DNA of 64,000 nt from Onthomorpha sp937906975 (GTDB lineage Bacteria; Bacteroidota; Bacteroidia; Bacteroidales; P3): NCBI GenBank assembly GCA_045614605.1, contig JAZLDH010000001.1, forward strand, positions 58,692 to 122,691, read 5' to 3'. Of the stretch, positions 47,475-57,971 are shown piece by piece; position 1 is the first letter of the stretch; each line of letters begins with the position of its first letter. A model generated the notes under the pieces. It saw only the letters and a list, made by a program, of their open reading frames with translations. It searched no databases and was not told the origin of the DNA. A program made the position numbers and the translations under genes.

Positions 47475-48650
47475 ATGAATTATATTTTGTTTGATGCATC
47501 AAGGGACTCGTTAAAACCATTGACTTATATTAGACCTGTTTGTGATATAAGAATAGGAATTTTGACAATTAGAGAAAAATGGGAAAAGTATTTGGGAGAA
47601 AAAACTTCAACTATAACAGAGGATTATCTTTCTGCTAAATATCCTACTTCTCAATCGGAAGAAATGATGTTGATTAACGGCTCTATTTGTCCTACACCTG
47701 CTTTGGTTGAGGCTATCAAAAGACTTGAAATAGGTCAAACCTTAGTTAGTGGAAATAATGTGGTGGCTATGTATAAGACAAAAGAACAATTCTTATCTGA
47801 AGAGGACGCTGCAGAAGAAATAGAGGTGCTTGAAGATTTTATTAAGATAACAAATCCTTGGGATATATTTGTTTTGAATGATAGAGCTTTGAGAGAGGAT
47901 TTTAAATTAATAACAGAGGGAAGAAAGTCTGCACCTTTGAGCTCTACAAACAGAGTTGTTGGTGAGGAAAACATATTTGTGGAAGAAGGAGCTGTAGTTG
48001 AGTTTGCTATATTAAATGCAAAAGAAGGTCCTATTTATATTGGTAAAGATGCAGAGGTGATGGAAGGAAGTGTTGTTCGTGGTCCTCTTGCTATGTGTGA
48101 GCATTCTGTTTTGAAAATGTCTTCTAAGATTTATGGTGCAACAACTTTAGGGCCTCATGTAAAGGTTGGTGGAGAGGTTTCTAATGTTGTGATTTTTGGA
48201 TATAGTAACAAGGCTCACGATGGCTTTATAGGAAATTCTGTAATAGGAGAATGGTGTAATTTGGGTGCTGATACAAATGCTTCAAATCTTAAAAACACAT
48301 ACGAAGATGTAAGAGTGTGGAGTATAGAAAAAGATACATTTGTTCCAACAGGTCAAACATTTTTTGGAACTATAATGGGCGATCACTCAAAGTGTGGAAT
48401 AAATACTATGTTCAATACAGGTACAATCATAGGTGTTAGTTCTAATATTTATGGACATGGTTATCAAAGAAATTATATTCCATCTTTTGCTTGGGGTGGT
48501 ACAACAGGATTGAAAACCTACGATATAGATAAAGCAATTGAGGTTGCAGAAAAGATGTATCAAAGAAGACATATTGTAATGAGTGAAGAGGATAAGGATA
48601 TTTTAAGAAATGTTTACACACAAACTTTAAAAAATAAGAGACTAAGATAA
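47475..48650 (+). CDS. GlmU-like putative sugar nucleotidyltransferase
   Basis: 391 residues. The N-terminal part (1-180) is a divergent nucleotidyltransferase fold (YILFDASRDSLKPLTYIRPVCDIRIGILTIREKW). The C-terminal part (about 180-370) is a left-handed beta-helix of hexapeptide repeats (VVRGPLAMCEHSVLKM, IGEWCNLGADTNASNLKN). It matches the Bacteroidetes GlmU-family proteins of unsettled substrate. A TATTTTTG -7 element is at 47427-47434. It shares TAATG overlap with lon. Confidence 0.85.
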   Translation: MNYILFDASRDSLKPLTYIRPVCDIRIGILTIREKWEKYLGEKTSTITEDYLSAKYPTSQSEEMMLINGSICPTPALVEAIKRLEIGQTLVSGNNVVAMYKTKEQFLSEEDAAEEIEVLEDFIKITNPWDIFVLNDRALREDFKLITEGRKSAPLSSTNRVVGEENIFVEEGAVVEFAILNAKEGPIYIGKDAEVMEGSVVRGPLAMCEHSVLKMSSKIYGATTLGPHVKVGGEVSNVVIFGYSNKAHDGFIGNSVIGEWCNLGADTNASNLKNTYEDVRVWSIEKDTFVPTGQTFFGTIMGDHSKCGINTMFNTGTIIGVSSNIYGHGYQRNYIPSFAWGGTTGLKTYDIDKAIEVAEKMYQRRHIVMSEEDKDILRNVYTQTLKNKRLR

Positions 48651-51064
48651 TGCTAAATAAAGATTTCTTTGAATTAACAGATATGATGGGAGGAGGAGAA
48701 CCAGAAATAATCCCTTTGCTAACAGAGGAGAATGTAAAAGATTTGTCGGTTTCTGATATGCCGGAAGTATTACCTATTTTGCCATTGAGAGGTAATGTAT
48801 TCTTTCCAGGAGTAATACTTCCAATAACAGCAGGACGTGAAAAATCTGTCAAACTTATAAAAACAGCTTATAAAAATAAACAAATAATAGGAGTAGTTGC
48901 ACAAAAGGCAGTTTCTATTGATGATCCGGTTAATTCGGATTTATACAAAGTAGGAACATTAGCAAAGGTTGTAAAAACTCTTAATATGCCTGATGGAACT
49001 ACAATGGTGATTCTTCAAGGATTAGATAGATTTGAACTTGAAGAATTGGTGCAAGTAGAACCTTATTGGTTTGGAAAAGTTAATGAATATCCAGATGGAG
49101 CGAAAGATTTGCCAAAGAATTATATGGCACTTGCAGAAGCAGTAAAGGATGTCTATTTAAGGATATTGAAAATGACTCCTAATATTCCAACCGATCCAAG
49201 TTTTGCTATTCAAAATATTGAAAATCCATATTTCTTACTTAATTATGTTGCTGCACACTTAGACATTGCAGTATCAGAAAAGCAAAAATTATTAGAATTA
49301 AACGACTTTACAAAGCGAGCAAACAAGGTTTTAGCAATTTTAAACAAGGAATTAGAATTGCAAAAGCTTAAATTAGAAATTCAGAAAAAGGTTTCTTCTG
49401 ATATGGACAAGCAACAAAGAGATTATTTGCTTACTCAACAACTTAAAACCATACAAGAAGAATTAGGAGGCTCTCCAAGTGATTTGGAAATAGCAGAATT
49501 AAGAAAAAAAGCTCAGCACAAAAAATGGTCAAAAGAAGTTTCAGAAATTTTTGAAAAAGAAATTAGAAAATTATCTAATATGCACGTTAGTTCACCTGAT
49601 TATTCTATTCAGTTGAACTATTTGAATTTTATGATAGAGCTTCCTTGGAATGAATTTACTAATGATAATTTTGATTTAAATAAAGCGCAAAAAATCTTAG
49701 ATGCCGATCATTACGGATTGGAAAAAGTAAAAAAGAGAATTTTAGAATACCTTGCAGTTTTAAAGCTAAAAGGTAATATGAAATCTCCTGTGCTTTGTTT
49801 GGTAGGACCTCCGGGTGTAGGAAAGACCTCTTTGGGAAAAAGTATTGCAAGAGCAACAGGAAGAAAATATGTAAGAGTTGCACTTGGTGGGCTTGGAGAT
49901 GAAAGCGAAATACGCGGACATAGAAGAACCTATATCGGAGCAATGCCTGGTAGAATCTTAAAATCAATTTCCAAATCAAAGAGTTCAAACCCTGTTTTCG
50001 TATTAGACGAAATAGATAAAGTAGCGGGAATGAGTGCACATGGCGATCCAGCATCGGCAATGCTTGAGGTGCTTGACCCAGAACAAAACACCGCATTTCA
50101 CGACAATTATTTAGATATAGATTACGACCTTTCTAATGTAATGTTTATTGCAACGGCAAATAGTTTGTCAAATGTTCACCCTGCATTAATTGATAGAATG
50201 GAAGTGATTGACGTTTCAGGCTACATAGAAGAAGAAAAACAAATGATAGCAACGAAACATCTTCTTCCAAAACAGCTTTCCGAACATGGTTTAATGAAAA
50301 AACATATTTCTATCTCTAACGAAACTATTTCTGCAATCATAAATAACTATACAAGAGAATCGGGAGTTAGAAAATTAGATAAAGTAATTGCAAAAATTGT
50401 TCGACACAGAGCTGTTCAAATCGTAAAAGAAGAAGAATATTCCAAAGCAATAAAACCCTCAGACTTAAAAGAAATCTTAGGACTTCCGATAGCAGAGCAT
50501 GATATTCATTTAGAAAATGATATGATAGGAGTTGTAACAGGACTTGCTTGGACTTCGGTAGGAGGAGAGATACTTTTCATAGAAGCAAGCAAAGGAAAAG
50601 GAAAAGGAAACATTAACTTGACAGGAAATCTTGGTAATGTAATGAAAGAATCCGCAACCTTAGCCTACGAATACATAAAGTCAAATGCTACAGAACTTGG
50701 ATTGAACGAAGAAGAGTTTGAAAATCAAGATATTTATCTTCACGTTCCTGAGGGAGCAACGCCAAAAGATGGTCCAAGTGCGGGCGTTACAATGTTTACA
50801 GCAATATATAGTTTATTTAGCAAAAGAAAAGTAAATTCCAAATTCGCAATGACGGGAGAAATCACGCTAAGAGGATTAGTATTGCCCGTTGGTGGAATAA
50901 AAGAGAAAATACTTGCTGCAAAGAGAGCGAAGATTACCGATATAATACTTTCAGAAAGAAATCGTAAAGACGTAGAGGATATAAACGCTGAATACTTAGA
51001 AGGATTAAGTTTCCACTATGTGAAAACGATGAACCAAATTCCTGATTTAGTTTTAGAAAAATAG
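48650..51064 (+). CDS. lon: ATP-dependent protease Lon
   Basis: 804 residues. LAN substrate domain (about 40-240), AAA+ module with Walker A GPPGVGKTS and Walker B VFVLDEIDK, and the C-terminal protease with the Ser-Lys dyad S710 (KDGPSAG) and K753 (GGIKEK). Cytoplasmic protein quality control. Its start overlaps the preceding stop by one base; sufS follows after 3 bases. Confidence 0.97.
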   Translation: MLNKDFFELTDMMGGGEPEIIPLLTEENVKDLSVSDMPEVLPILPLRGNVFFPGVILPITAGREKSVKLIKTAYKNKQIIGVVAQKAVSIDDPVNSDLYKVGTLAKVVKTLNMPDGTTMVILQGLDRFELEELVQVEPYWFGKVNEYPDGAKDLPKNYMALAEAVKDVYLRILKMTPNIPTDPSFAIQNIENPYFLLNYVAAHLDIAVSEKQKLLELNDFTKRANKVLAILNKELELQKLKLEIQKKVSSDMDKQQRDYLLTQQLKTIQEELGGSPSDLEIAELRKKAQHKKWSKEVSEIFEKEIRKLSNMHVSSPDYSIQLNYLNFMIELPWNEFTNDNFDLNKAQKILDADHYGLEKVKKRILEYLAVLKLKGNMKSPVLCLVGPPGVGKTSLGKSIARATGRKYVRVALGGLGDESEIRGHRRTYIGAMPGRILKSISKSKSSNPVFVLDEIDKVAGMSAHGDPASAMLEVLDPEQNTAFHDNYLDIDYDLSNVMFIATANSLSNVHPALIDRMEVIDVSGYIEEEKQMIATKHLLPKQLSEHGLMKKHISISNETISAIINNYTRESGVRKLDKVIAKIVRHRAVQIVKEEEYSKAIKPSDLKEILGLPIAEHDIHLENDMIGVVTGLAWTSVGGEILFIEASKGKGKGNINLTGNLGNVMKESATLAYEYIKSNATELGLNEEEFENQDIYLHVPEGATPKDGPSAGVTMFTAIYSLFSKRKVNSKFAMTGEITLRGLVLPVGGIKEKILAAKRAKITDIILSERNRKDVEDINAEYLEGLSFHYVKTMNQIPDLVLEK

Positions 51065-51067
51065 AAA

Positions 51068-52288
51068 ATGGATATAAAAGAAATAAAAAAAGACTTCCCA
51101 ATTTTGGGAATAAACGTTAATAAAAAACCACTTATCTACCTAGATAATGCTGCAACTACTCAAAAACCAATACAGGTTATTGAAGCTATATCCGATTACT
51201 ATAAGAATTATAATGCAAATGTACATAGAGGAGTTCACACTCTAAGTCAAATTGCAACAGATAGGTTTGAACAAGTAAGAAAGCAAATAAAAGATTTCAT
51301 AAATGCAGAGGAAGATTCCGAAATTATTTACACTCGCGGAACAACCGAAAGTATGAATCTTTTAGCCTCAAGCCTTACAAAACAATTACAAGAAGGCGAT
51401 GAAATAATCCTTTCAGAAAGTGAACACCATTCAAACATAGTTCCATGGCAACTTGCTTGCGAGAATAGAAATATTGCAATCAGAGTTTTACCTATTAATG
51501 ATGATGGAACTTATGATGTATCCAAATTAGAAAGTCTTGTAAATAAAAACACAAAAATCGTATCTCTTGCACAGGTTTCCAATTCTCTTGGAGTAGTTCA
51601 CGATGTTAAACAAATATTCCAAAGAATAAAACAACTAACGCAAAGAAATATTTTTACAATAGTCGATGGTGCTCAGGGAATACCTCACTTAAAAGTAGAT
51701 GTTCAAGACTTGGGCTGTGATTTTTATTGTTTTTCTGCTCACAAGATATACGCTCCTATGGGAATAGGCGTGCTTTATGGAAGGAAAGCATTGCTTGAAG
51801 AAATGCACCCATATCAAGGAGGAGGCGAAATGATAAAAGAAGTAAGTTTTACAAAGACTACCTACAACGTAGCACCATATCGCTTTGAAGCAGGTACGCC
51901 ATCGGTTGCAGATGTAATAGGATTTGGAAAAGCATTAGAGTATATAAACAACTTAGGCTTAGAAAACATAATTGCTCACGAAGATAAAATAATGCAATAT
52001 GCAACCGAGAGATTAAAAAACATAGAAGGCGTGAGAATTATTGGTGATGCAAAACACAAAGCAGGAGCAATCTCTTTCCTTGTAGGGCAATCACACCCTT
52101 TTGATGTAGGAACGCTTTTAGATCAATTAGGAATTGCAATCAGAACAGGGCATCACTGCGCACAACCCGTTATGCAACACTACAATATTCCAGGGACAGC
52201 AAGAGCCTCCTTTGCTCTTTACACCGATTTTGAAGACATAGACAAATTTGCTGATTCTTTGCAACGAGTAGCCTTGATGTTGCAATAA
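51068..52288 (+). CDS. sufS: cysteine desulfurase SufS
   Basis: 406 residues. Class V aminotransferase fold with YLDNAATTQKP, PLP lysine K226 (FSAHKIYAPMG) and the catalytic Cys C364 (TGHHCAQPV), which fits group II SufS enzymes. It provides sulfur for Fe-S clusters. No other suf genes are adjacent. Confidence 0.95.
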   Translation: MDIKEIKKDFPILGINVNKKPLIYLDNAATTQKPIQVIEAISDYYKNYNANVHRGVHTLSQIATDRFEQVRKQIKDFINAEEDSEIIYTRGTTESMNLLASSLTKQLQEGDEIILSESEHHSNIVPWQLACENRNIAIRVLPINDDGTYDVSKLESLVNKNTKIVSLAQVSNSLGVVHDVKQIFQRIKQLTQRNIFTIVDGAQGIPHLKVDVQDLGCDFYCFSAHKIYAPMGIGVLYGRKALLEEMHPYQGGGEMIKEVSFTKTTYNVAPYRFEAGTPSVADVIGFGKALEYINNLGLENIIAHEDKIMQYATERLKNIEGVRIIGDAKHKAGAISFLVGQSHPFDVGTLLDQLGIAIRTGHHCAQPVMQHYNIPGTARASFALYTDFEDIDKFADSLQRVALMLQ

Positions 52289-52304
52289 TAAAACAAACAA
52301 ATCC

Positions 52305-52913
52305 ATGGCGGAGAAGTATTTTACAATAAATAAATCCGTAGAAACTATATATAAAGAAAAGGGGAGTAAATTTCTCTCCTTTCTTTATCCCGTTACCTCT
52401 CTTGATGAGGTGAAAGAATACCTAACTCAGTTAAAAAAGAAATACTATGATGCAACTCATCATTGCTATGCCTATATCATAGGTGCAGATAAAGAGCAGT
52501 TTAGAATGAATGATGATGGCGAACCTTCATCAACAGCGGGCAAACCAATATATGGACAATTGCAATCAAACGATTTAACAAACGTATTGCTTGTTGTGGT
52601 AAGATATTTTGGAGGAACAAAATTAGGAGTGAGCGGATTGATAAAAGCCTATAAAGAATCCTCAGCCGAATGTATAGCACAAGCAGAAATAGTTGAAAGG
52701 CAAGTAAAGAATAAATACAATATATATTTTGCTTACGAAGATATGAATTTGGTAATGAATATCTTAAAACAAAATAATGCGGAACAAAAAAATCAACACT
52801 TCGATTTGAACTGTCAAATAGAGGTTTTGATAGAGAAAAGAAACGTCTCGAAATTTGAAAATTCCATTCCGCAATACTCAACAATTAGATTGGAATTTGT
52901 TTGTGAAGAATAG
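52305..52913 (+). CDS. YigZ / IMPACT family protein
   Basis: 202 residues. N-terminal UPF0029 (IMPACT) domain: KGSKFLSFLYPV, DATHHCYAYIIG, NDDGEPSSTAGKPI and VVRYFGGTKLGVSGLIKAY. C-terminal DUF1949-like segment. Function in bacteria is not settled; related to translation or stress regulators. Last gene of the GlmU-lon-sufS run, 16 bases after sufS. Confidence 0.92.
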   Translation: MAEKYFTINKSVETIYKEKGSKFLSFLYPVTSLDEVKEYLTQLKKKYYDATHHCYAYIIGADKEQFRMNDDGEPSSTAGKPIYGQLQSNDLTNVLLVVVRYFGGTKLGVSGLIKAYKESSAECIAQAEIVERQVKNKYNIYFAYEDMNLVMNILKQNNAEQKNQHFDLNCQIEVLIEKRNVSKFENSIPQYSTIRLEFVCEE

Positions 52914-52914
52914 G

Positions 52915-53000
52915 AAAAAAATCTCTTAGCTTTAAGAAATTTTTTCTTAGCTTTAGAAAATTTTTTCTTTGCTTTTTTAAATTTTTTCTTAGGAAAAATT
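52915..53000. repeat. T-rich CTTAGC repeat array
   Basis: Four units (TCTTAGCTTTAAGAAATTTTT, TCTTAGCTTTAGAAAATTTTT, TCTTTGCTTTTTTAAATTTTT, TCTTAGG). They lie directly after the yigZ stop and may also end transcription. The rest of the gap to 53310 is AT-rich without a gene or a cluster of DnaA boxes. Confidence 0.7.
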
Positions 53001-53257
53001 TAGCGAAAAATAGATTTTAACATCGATTGTGTTGAAAAAAAATAGTGAAATAATTTTTTTTGTGAAAAAAAATAGTTAAGGGGGTAAAAAAGTGTGTTTT
53101 TTAGGGGTTAGGTTCGTAAATCAGCATAAAAATGAGCGATTTAAGTGAATTTAATTGCGTTTGTCCGAAAAAAGGACAAGGTTTTTGAAAAAATCTATAA
53201 TATAAATAAGTGAATAATCCAAAAATAAATTGATTTTATTTTTAAGAAATAAGAGTG

Positions 53258-53265
53258 TAATTTTG
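53258..53265 (+). promoter_or_regulatory. -7 element of dnaA
   Basis: TAATTTTG with TTTA (53235-53238) at 19 nt, one mismatch from TTTG. 46 bases before the dnaA ATG. Confidence 0.5.
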
Positions 53266-53310
53266 CTCAACGAAAAAACTAATAGGACTAAGTATTTTAG
53301 AAATTAGGTT

Positions 53311-54747
53311 ATGAAGAAGGATTGTAAACAAGTTTGGGAAAATTGTTTAAATTTCATCAAAGATAATATATCAGATAAAAAACTATTTGATACATGGTTC
53401 AAACCTCTTGAGCCATTAAAAATAGAAGAAGATATATTAACTTTGAAAGTACCAAGTATGTTCTTCTATGAATTTATAGAAGAAAACTATATTGACGTAC
53501 TTAAAGCCTCAATAAGAAAAGAATTAGGACACAATGCACAACTAATGTACTCTGTTGTTTTGGATACAGGAATAAAAAGCACAAGCGGAAATTCTGTATT
53601 ACCATCAAACAACATCATGGCAACACAAAATTTTGCACAAAACATACCTGTTAATATAGATACACAAGCAAAGGATTTACCAAATCCCTTTGTGATACCA
53701 GGACTTAGAAAAGTAAAGGTAAACTCTCAATTAAACGAAAACTACTCTTTTGACAACTTCATAGAAGGCAGTTGCAATCAATTAGCACGCTCAGCAGGAT
53801 ATGCCGTAGCTCAAAATCCAGGAAAAACAGCCTTTAATCCACTTTTCATACATGGCTCTGTAGGACTTGGAAAAACACACTTACTTCACGCAATAGGGCT
53901 TGAAACAAAACGAAGATTTCCAGAAAAAACTGTTTTGTATATAAGTGCAGAACAATTCTTTCAACAATTTGTAGAAAGCACCAAAAACAACACAAGAAAT
54001 GACTTTTTGCAATTCTATCAAATGATGATAGATGTGCTAATAATAGACGATATACAATTTTTTGCTAACAAAACAGGTACACAAGAAGTATTCTTCCAAA
54101 TATTCAATGGCTTGCATGCAGCAGGTAAACAATTAATTATCACATCTGATAAATCACCTGCTGAACTTTCAGGATTGGAACAAAGAGTTATCTCTCGTTT
54201 GAAATGGGGTTTAAGTGCAGACTTGCAAATGCCAGATGCTCAGACAAGAATAAAAATCATAGAAAAGAAACTCTTTAAAGACGGTATAACAATGCCGCAA
54301 GATGTGATAGAATACTTAGCATACAATATTAATTCAAGCGTTAGAGAATTAGAAGGTGCCTTAATCTCATTGATAGCACGCTCTTCCATATCAAAACAAG
54401 AAATCACCTTAGATTTAGTTAAAGATATGATAGACAAATTTGTCAAGAGCAACACAAAAGAAATATCAATAGAATACATACAAAAGGTTGTGTGTGATTA
54501 TTTCAAAATACCAATCGACACAATGTTGTCAAAAACAAGAAAAGGTGATGTTGTAGCGGCACGACACATATCAATGTTTCTCTCACGCAAACACACACAA
54601 TCCTCACTTGCGATAATAGGAAGCAAATGTGGTAATAAAGACCATGCAACTGTGTTACATGCTTGTCGCTCAGTGCAGAATAGTTGCGAAACAGACAAGA
54701 AATTCCGCGCAAATCTTGAGGCAATAGAAAAGAAAATCACAGAATAA
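53311..54747 (+). CDS. dnaA: chromosomal replication initiator DnaA
   Basis: 478 residues. Domain I (1-90: CLNFIKDNISDKKLFDTWFKP), a linker, AAA+ domain III with Walker A HGSVGLGKTH and Walker B VLIIDDIQF, and the DNA-binding domain IV with RKGDVVAARHISMFLSRK and the DnaA signature KCGNKDHATVLHACRSV. It opens oriC in replication initiation. The genes usual next to dnaA elsewhere (dnaN, recF, gyrB) are absent, as is common in this phylum. Confidence 0.97.
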   Translation: MKKDCKQVWENCLNFIKDNISDKKLFDTWFKPLEPLKIEEDILTLKVPSMFFYEFIEENYIDVLKASIRKELGHNAQLMYSVVLDTGIKSTSGNSVLPSNNIMATQNFAQNIPVNIDTQAKDLPNPFVIPGLRKVKVNSQLNENYSFDNFIEGSCNQLARSAGYAVAQNPGKTAFNPLFIHGSVGLGKTHLLHAIGLETKRRFPEKTVLYISAEQFFQQFVESTKNNTRNDFLQFYQMMIDVLIIDDIQFFANKTGTQEVFFQIFNGLHAAGKQLIITSDKSPAELSGLEQRVISRLKWGLSADLQMPDAQTRIKIIEKKLFKDGITMPQDVIEYLAYNINSSVRELEGALISLIARSSISKQEITLDLVKDMIDKFVKSNTKEISIEYIQKVVCDYFKIPIDTMLSKTRKGDVVAARHISMFLSRKHTQSSLAIIGSKCGNKDHATVLHACRSVQNSCETDKKFRANLEAIEKKITE

Positions 54748-54766
54748 ATTTTTTTCATAATATTTT

Positions 54767-54801
54767 AAAGGATTCAATCTTAAAGGTTGGGTCCTTTTTT
54801 T
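54767..54801 (+). terminator. terminator of dnaA
   Basis: AAAGGATTCAA and TTGGGTCCTTT pair over 11 bp with two G-U pairs, loop 9 nt, followed by T7 in total. Confidence 0.8.
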
Positions 54802-54835
54802 ACGATAATATTTTTAAAATTAAATCAAATATTCG

Positions 54836-54843
54836 TATTTTTG
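54836..54843 (+). promoter_or_regulatory. -7 element of the Na/Pi-lpd-rfbC-recQ unit
   Basis: TATTTTTG with TTTA (54813-54816) at 19 nt, one mismatch from TTTG. 42 bases before the transporter ATG. Confidence 0.5.
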
Positions 54844-54884
54844 CCAGATAAAATTAAAAAATAGAAAAACTAAGGAAAACAAGT

Positions 54885-56567
54885 ATGGACATTTTACTAA
54901 AAGTCTTAGAAATAGTTGGAGCATTAGGGCTATTTCTTTTCGGAATGAAATCAATGAGTGATGGACTTCAAAAATTAGCGGGAGATAAAATGAGAACAAT
55001 TCTCTCAAAGATGACTTCCAACCGTTTTAGTGGCGTTTTAACAGGATTAGGTGTAACAACACTAATTCAATCCTCCTCAGCAACAACCGTAATGGTAGTT
55101 AGTTTTGTAAACGCAGGCTTATTAACCCTCACAGGTGCCATTGCCGTAATCATGGGAGCCAACATAGGAACCACAGTTACAGCATGGATAATTTCATTAC
55201 TTGGATTCAAATTTTCAATCTCGGTAATAATCTTCCCAGTCATAGCAATAGCAACACCTTTTATGTTTATAAAAGGCAAAGAAGCCTTAGGCGAATTTCT
55301 AATAGGCTTTGCCTTATTGTTTATGGGGCTTGACGCTTTGCAAGCAGGAATGCCAGACTTTAAACAACCGCAATACGCTCCTGTTTTGGAGTTTATAGCA
55401 TCTATGTCTAACTATGGCTATCTTTCTTACTTGTTATTTGTCTTGATAGGTTCAATAATGACTGTTATAGTGCAGTCTTCTTCTGCTATGATGGCAGTTA
55501 CCTTGGTTATGTGTGCACAAGGATTGATTGGATTTGAAGTTGCGGCAGCCTTAGTATTAGGAGAAAACATCGGAACAACAATCACAGCAAACATATCAGC
55601 CTTTATGGCAAATGCAACTGCAAAACGTGCCGCCTTAGCACACTTAGTCTTTAACGTAATTGGTGTAATTTGGGTTTTAATCTTGTTTAAACCATTCCTA
55701 TATTTAATAAGCCAATTAGTTATCTCAATAGAGGGAATAGATCCTATGTTAGATGCAGCTGCAGTGCCTGTTGCACTATCTTGTTTCCATAGTTTCTTTA
55801 ACGTAACCAATACTTTAATGTTAGTTTGGTTTATTCCAGCAATAGAAAAAATAGTAAACAAACTAATTCCATCGAATGAAGATGAAGAATTCCGTTTGAA
55901 ATTCATACCATCAGGCTTTATGTCAGCAGGAGAATTAAGCATTGAACCTGCAAAGAAAGAAATAGAAGCCTTTTCTAAAAGAGTTCTAAGAATGTATGAC
56001 TTTATTCCAGAATTATTTGACTTAGATGACGACAAGAAATTTGAGCAATTAATGAGCAGAACAAAGAAATACGAAGAAATTACCGATAGAATGGAGGTAG
56101 AAATTGCCAATTACCTAACAAAAGTCTCAGAAAGCGGAATGAGTTTAGGCGCTTCACAAGAGGTAAGTGCGATGCTTAGAATAGTGGATAACTTAGAAAG
56201 TATAGGAGATAGCTGTTATCAACTATCGCTTACAATAGAGGGAAGAAACAAACAAAACATTTCTTATAGCCAAGAAATGAAAAATAATTTGCAATGTATG
56301 TTCTCTATGGTTAAAGATGCGATAACAGAAATGAATAACAATCTTTCTGACAATTATCACAATGTAACAATAGATAGAGCCAAAGAATTGGAACATCAAA
56401 TCAATGAATACAGAGATCAATTAAGAGCAGAGCATACAGAAGCAGTAAAACAAAACGAATATTCTTATCAAACAGGAATTTCATATAGCACAATGTACGC
56501 ACAATGTGAAAAGTTAGCGGATTTTGCTATAAACGTAACAGAAGCAATAGATAAAATTAAAAAATAA
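54885..56567 (+). CDS. Na/Pi cotransporter family protein
   Basis: 560 residues. The membrane part (1-320) has two inverted repeats, each with the QSSSA motif (LIQSSSATTVMVVSF and IVQSSSAMMAVTLVM) and GANIGTT/GENIGTT. The C-terminal cytoplasmic part (about 340-560) is PhoU-like helical. It probably takes up phosphate with sodium; export or another anion is possible in this family. lpd follows after 5 bases. Confidence 0.9.
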   Translation: MDILLKVLEIVGALGLFLFGMKSMSDGLQKLAGDKMRTILSKMTSNRFSGVLTGLGVTTLIQSSSATTVMVVSFVNAGLLTLTGAIAVIMGANIGTTVTAWIISLLGFKFSISVIIFPVIAIATPFMFIKGKEALGEFLIGFALLFMGLDALQAGMPDFKQPQYAPVLEFIASMSNYGYLSYLLFVLIGSIMTVIVQSSSAMMAVTLVMCAQGLIGFEVAAALVLGENIGTTITANISAFMANATAKRAALAHLVFNVIGVIWVLILFKPFLYLISQLVISIEGIDPMLDAAAVPVALSCFHSFFNVTNTLMLVWFIPAIEKIVNKLIPSNEDEEFRLKFIPSGFMSAGELSIEPAKKEIEAFSKRVLRMYDFIPELFDLDDDKKFEQLMSRTKKYEEITDRMEVEIANYLTKVSESGMSLGASQEVSAMLRIVDNLESIGDSCYQLSLTIEGRNKQNISYSQEMKNNLQCMFSMVKDAITEMNNNLSDNYHNVTIDRAKELEHQINEYRDQLRAEHTEAVKQNEYSYQTGISYSTMYAQCEKLADFAINVTEAIDKIKK

Positions 56568-56572
56568 TAACA

Positions 56573-57967
56573 ATGAAATTTGACGTAATAGTAATAGGTA
56601 GCGGTCCAGGAGGATACGTTGCAGCAGTTAGAGCCTCACAATTAGGATTCAATACAGCAGTTGTAGAAAAAGAAAACTTAGGCGGAATATGTTTAAATTG
56701 GGGTTGCATTCCAACAAAAGCCCTTTTAAAATCAGCACAAGCCTACACATATATGAAACACGCTGCAAACTATGGCATAGACTTAGATGCCTCAGCAGCA
56801 AAACCAAATATGGAAGCTATTGTTGAACGCTCACGCACAGTTGCTACCAATATGCGTAAGGGAGTTGAATACCTAATGCAAAAAAACAACATCACAGTAA
56901 TAGAAGGAGAAGGAAGATTAAACGCAAACAAACAAGTAGTTGTTAAAAACGCAGAAGGACAAGAAGAAACCTACGAAGCAACACACATAATCCTTGCAAC
57001 AGGAGCACGTTCACGCAACTTACCAAATATGCCACAAGATGGAGAAAAAATTATTGGTTATCGCCAAGCCATGACCTTGAAAAAACAACCAGAATCAATG
57101 GTAGTAGTAGGCTCAGGAGCGATAGGCAGTGAATTTGCACACTTCTACCAATCATTAGGTACACAAGTAACACTTGTAGAGTATATGCCAAACATTGTTC
57201 CTAATGAAGACGAAGAAGTAAGCTCAACACTTCAACGTTGCTTTAAGAAAAACGGAATGAAAGTCCTTACTTCAACCTCAGTTGATAGCGTAGATACAAG
57301 CGGAGACAAATGTTTAGTAAACATAAGCGGAAAGAAAGGACAACAAGTAATAGAATGCGATGTAGTACTTTCAGCAGTAGGAGTTTCTACCAACATAGAA
57401 AACTTAGGATTAGAAGAAGCAGGAGTAAAATTTGAAAGAGGAAAAATAGAAGTAGATGAATACTACCGCACAAATGTAGAAGGCGTATATGCAATAGGCG
57501 ACATAGTACACGGACCAGCCTTAGCACACGTTGCAAGCCGTGAGGCGATAGTTTGTGTTGAAAAAATAGCAGGAGAAAACCCAGAAATAGTAAACTATTC
57601 TAACATACCAGGCTGTACATACACTACACCAGAGGTAGCATCAGTAGGATTAACAAAAGCAAAAGCAGAAGCCGAAGGCAGAGAAGTAAGAGTAGGAAAA
57701 TTTATGTACATGGCATCAGGAAAAGCAGCAGCAAGCGGAAATAGAGATGGCTTTGTGAAGGTTGTAATCGATGCAAAAACAGATGAAATCCTTGGTTGCA
57801 GTATGATAGGCGACAACGTAACAGAAATGATTGCCGAAATCGTAGTTGCACGTCAAAAAGGCCTAACAGCACATCAAGTAGCCTCAACAATTCACCCACA
57901 CCCTACAATGAGTGAAGCGGTAATGGAAGCAATAGAAGCAGCATACAACAAAGCAATACACGGATAA
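56573..57967 (+). CDS. lpdA: dihydrolipoyl dehydrogenase
   Basis: 464 residues. FAD-binding GSGPGGYVAAVRASQLG, redox disulfide GGICLNWGCIPTK, NAD-binding VVVGSGAIGSEFAHFYQSLG and the C-terminal catalytic His-Glu in IHPHPTMSEAVMEA. It reoxidises lipoamide in 2-oxoacid dehydrogenase or glycine cleavage complexes. No partner E1/E2 or GcvH genes are nearby. Confidence 0.95.
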   Translation: MKFDVIVIGSGPGGYVAAVRASQLGFNTAVVEKENLGGICLNWGCIPTKALLKSAQAYTYMKHAANYGIDLDASAAKPNMEAIVERSRTVATNMRKGVEYLMQKNNITVIEGEGRLNANKQVVVKNAEGQEETYEATHIILATGARSRNLPNMPQDGEKIIGYRQAMTLKKQPESMVVVGSGAIGSEFAHFYQSLGTQVTLVEYMPNIVPNEDEEVSSTLQRCFKKNGMKVLTSTSVDSVDTSGDKCLVNISGKKGQQVIECDVVLSAVGVSTNIENLGLEEAGVKFERGKIEVDEYYRTNVEGVYAIGDIVHGPALAHVASREAIVCVEKIAGENPEIVNYSNIPGCTYTTPEVASVGLTKAKAEAEGREVRVGKFMYMASGKAAASGNRDGFVKVVIDAKTDEILGCSMIGDNVTEMIAEIVVARQKGLTAHQVASTIHPHPTMSEAVMEAIEAAYNKAIHG

Positions 57968-57971
57968 GAAG

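Noticed and set aside
52914..53310. Chromosomal origin upstream of dnaA
   Set aside because: Only isolated partial matches to TTATNCACA were seen and no cluster; the AT richness is shared with most gaps here.
55427..56110. 227-codon minus-strand ORF opposite the Na/Pi transporter
   Set aside because: The plus-strand gene has clear family motifs over the same bases; the reverse frame is a shadow.
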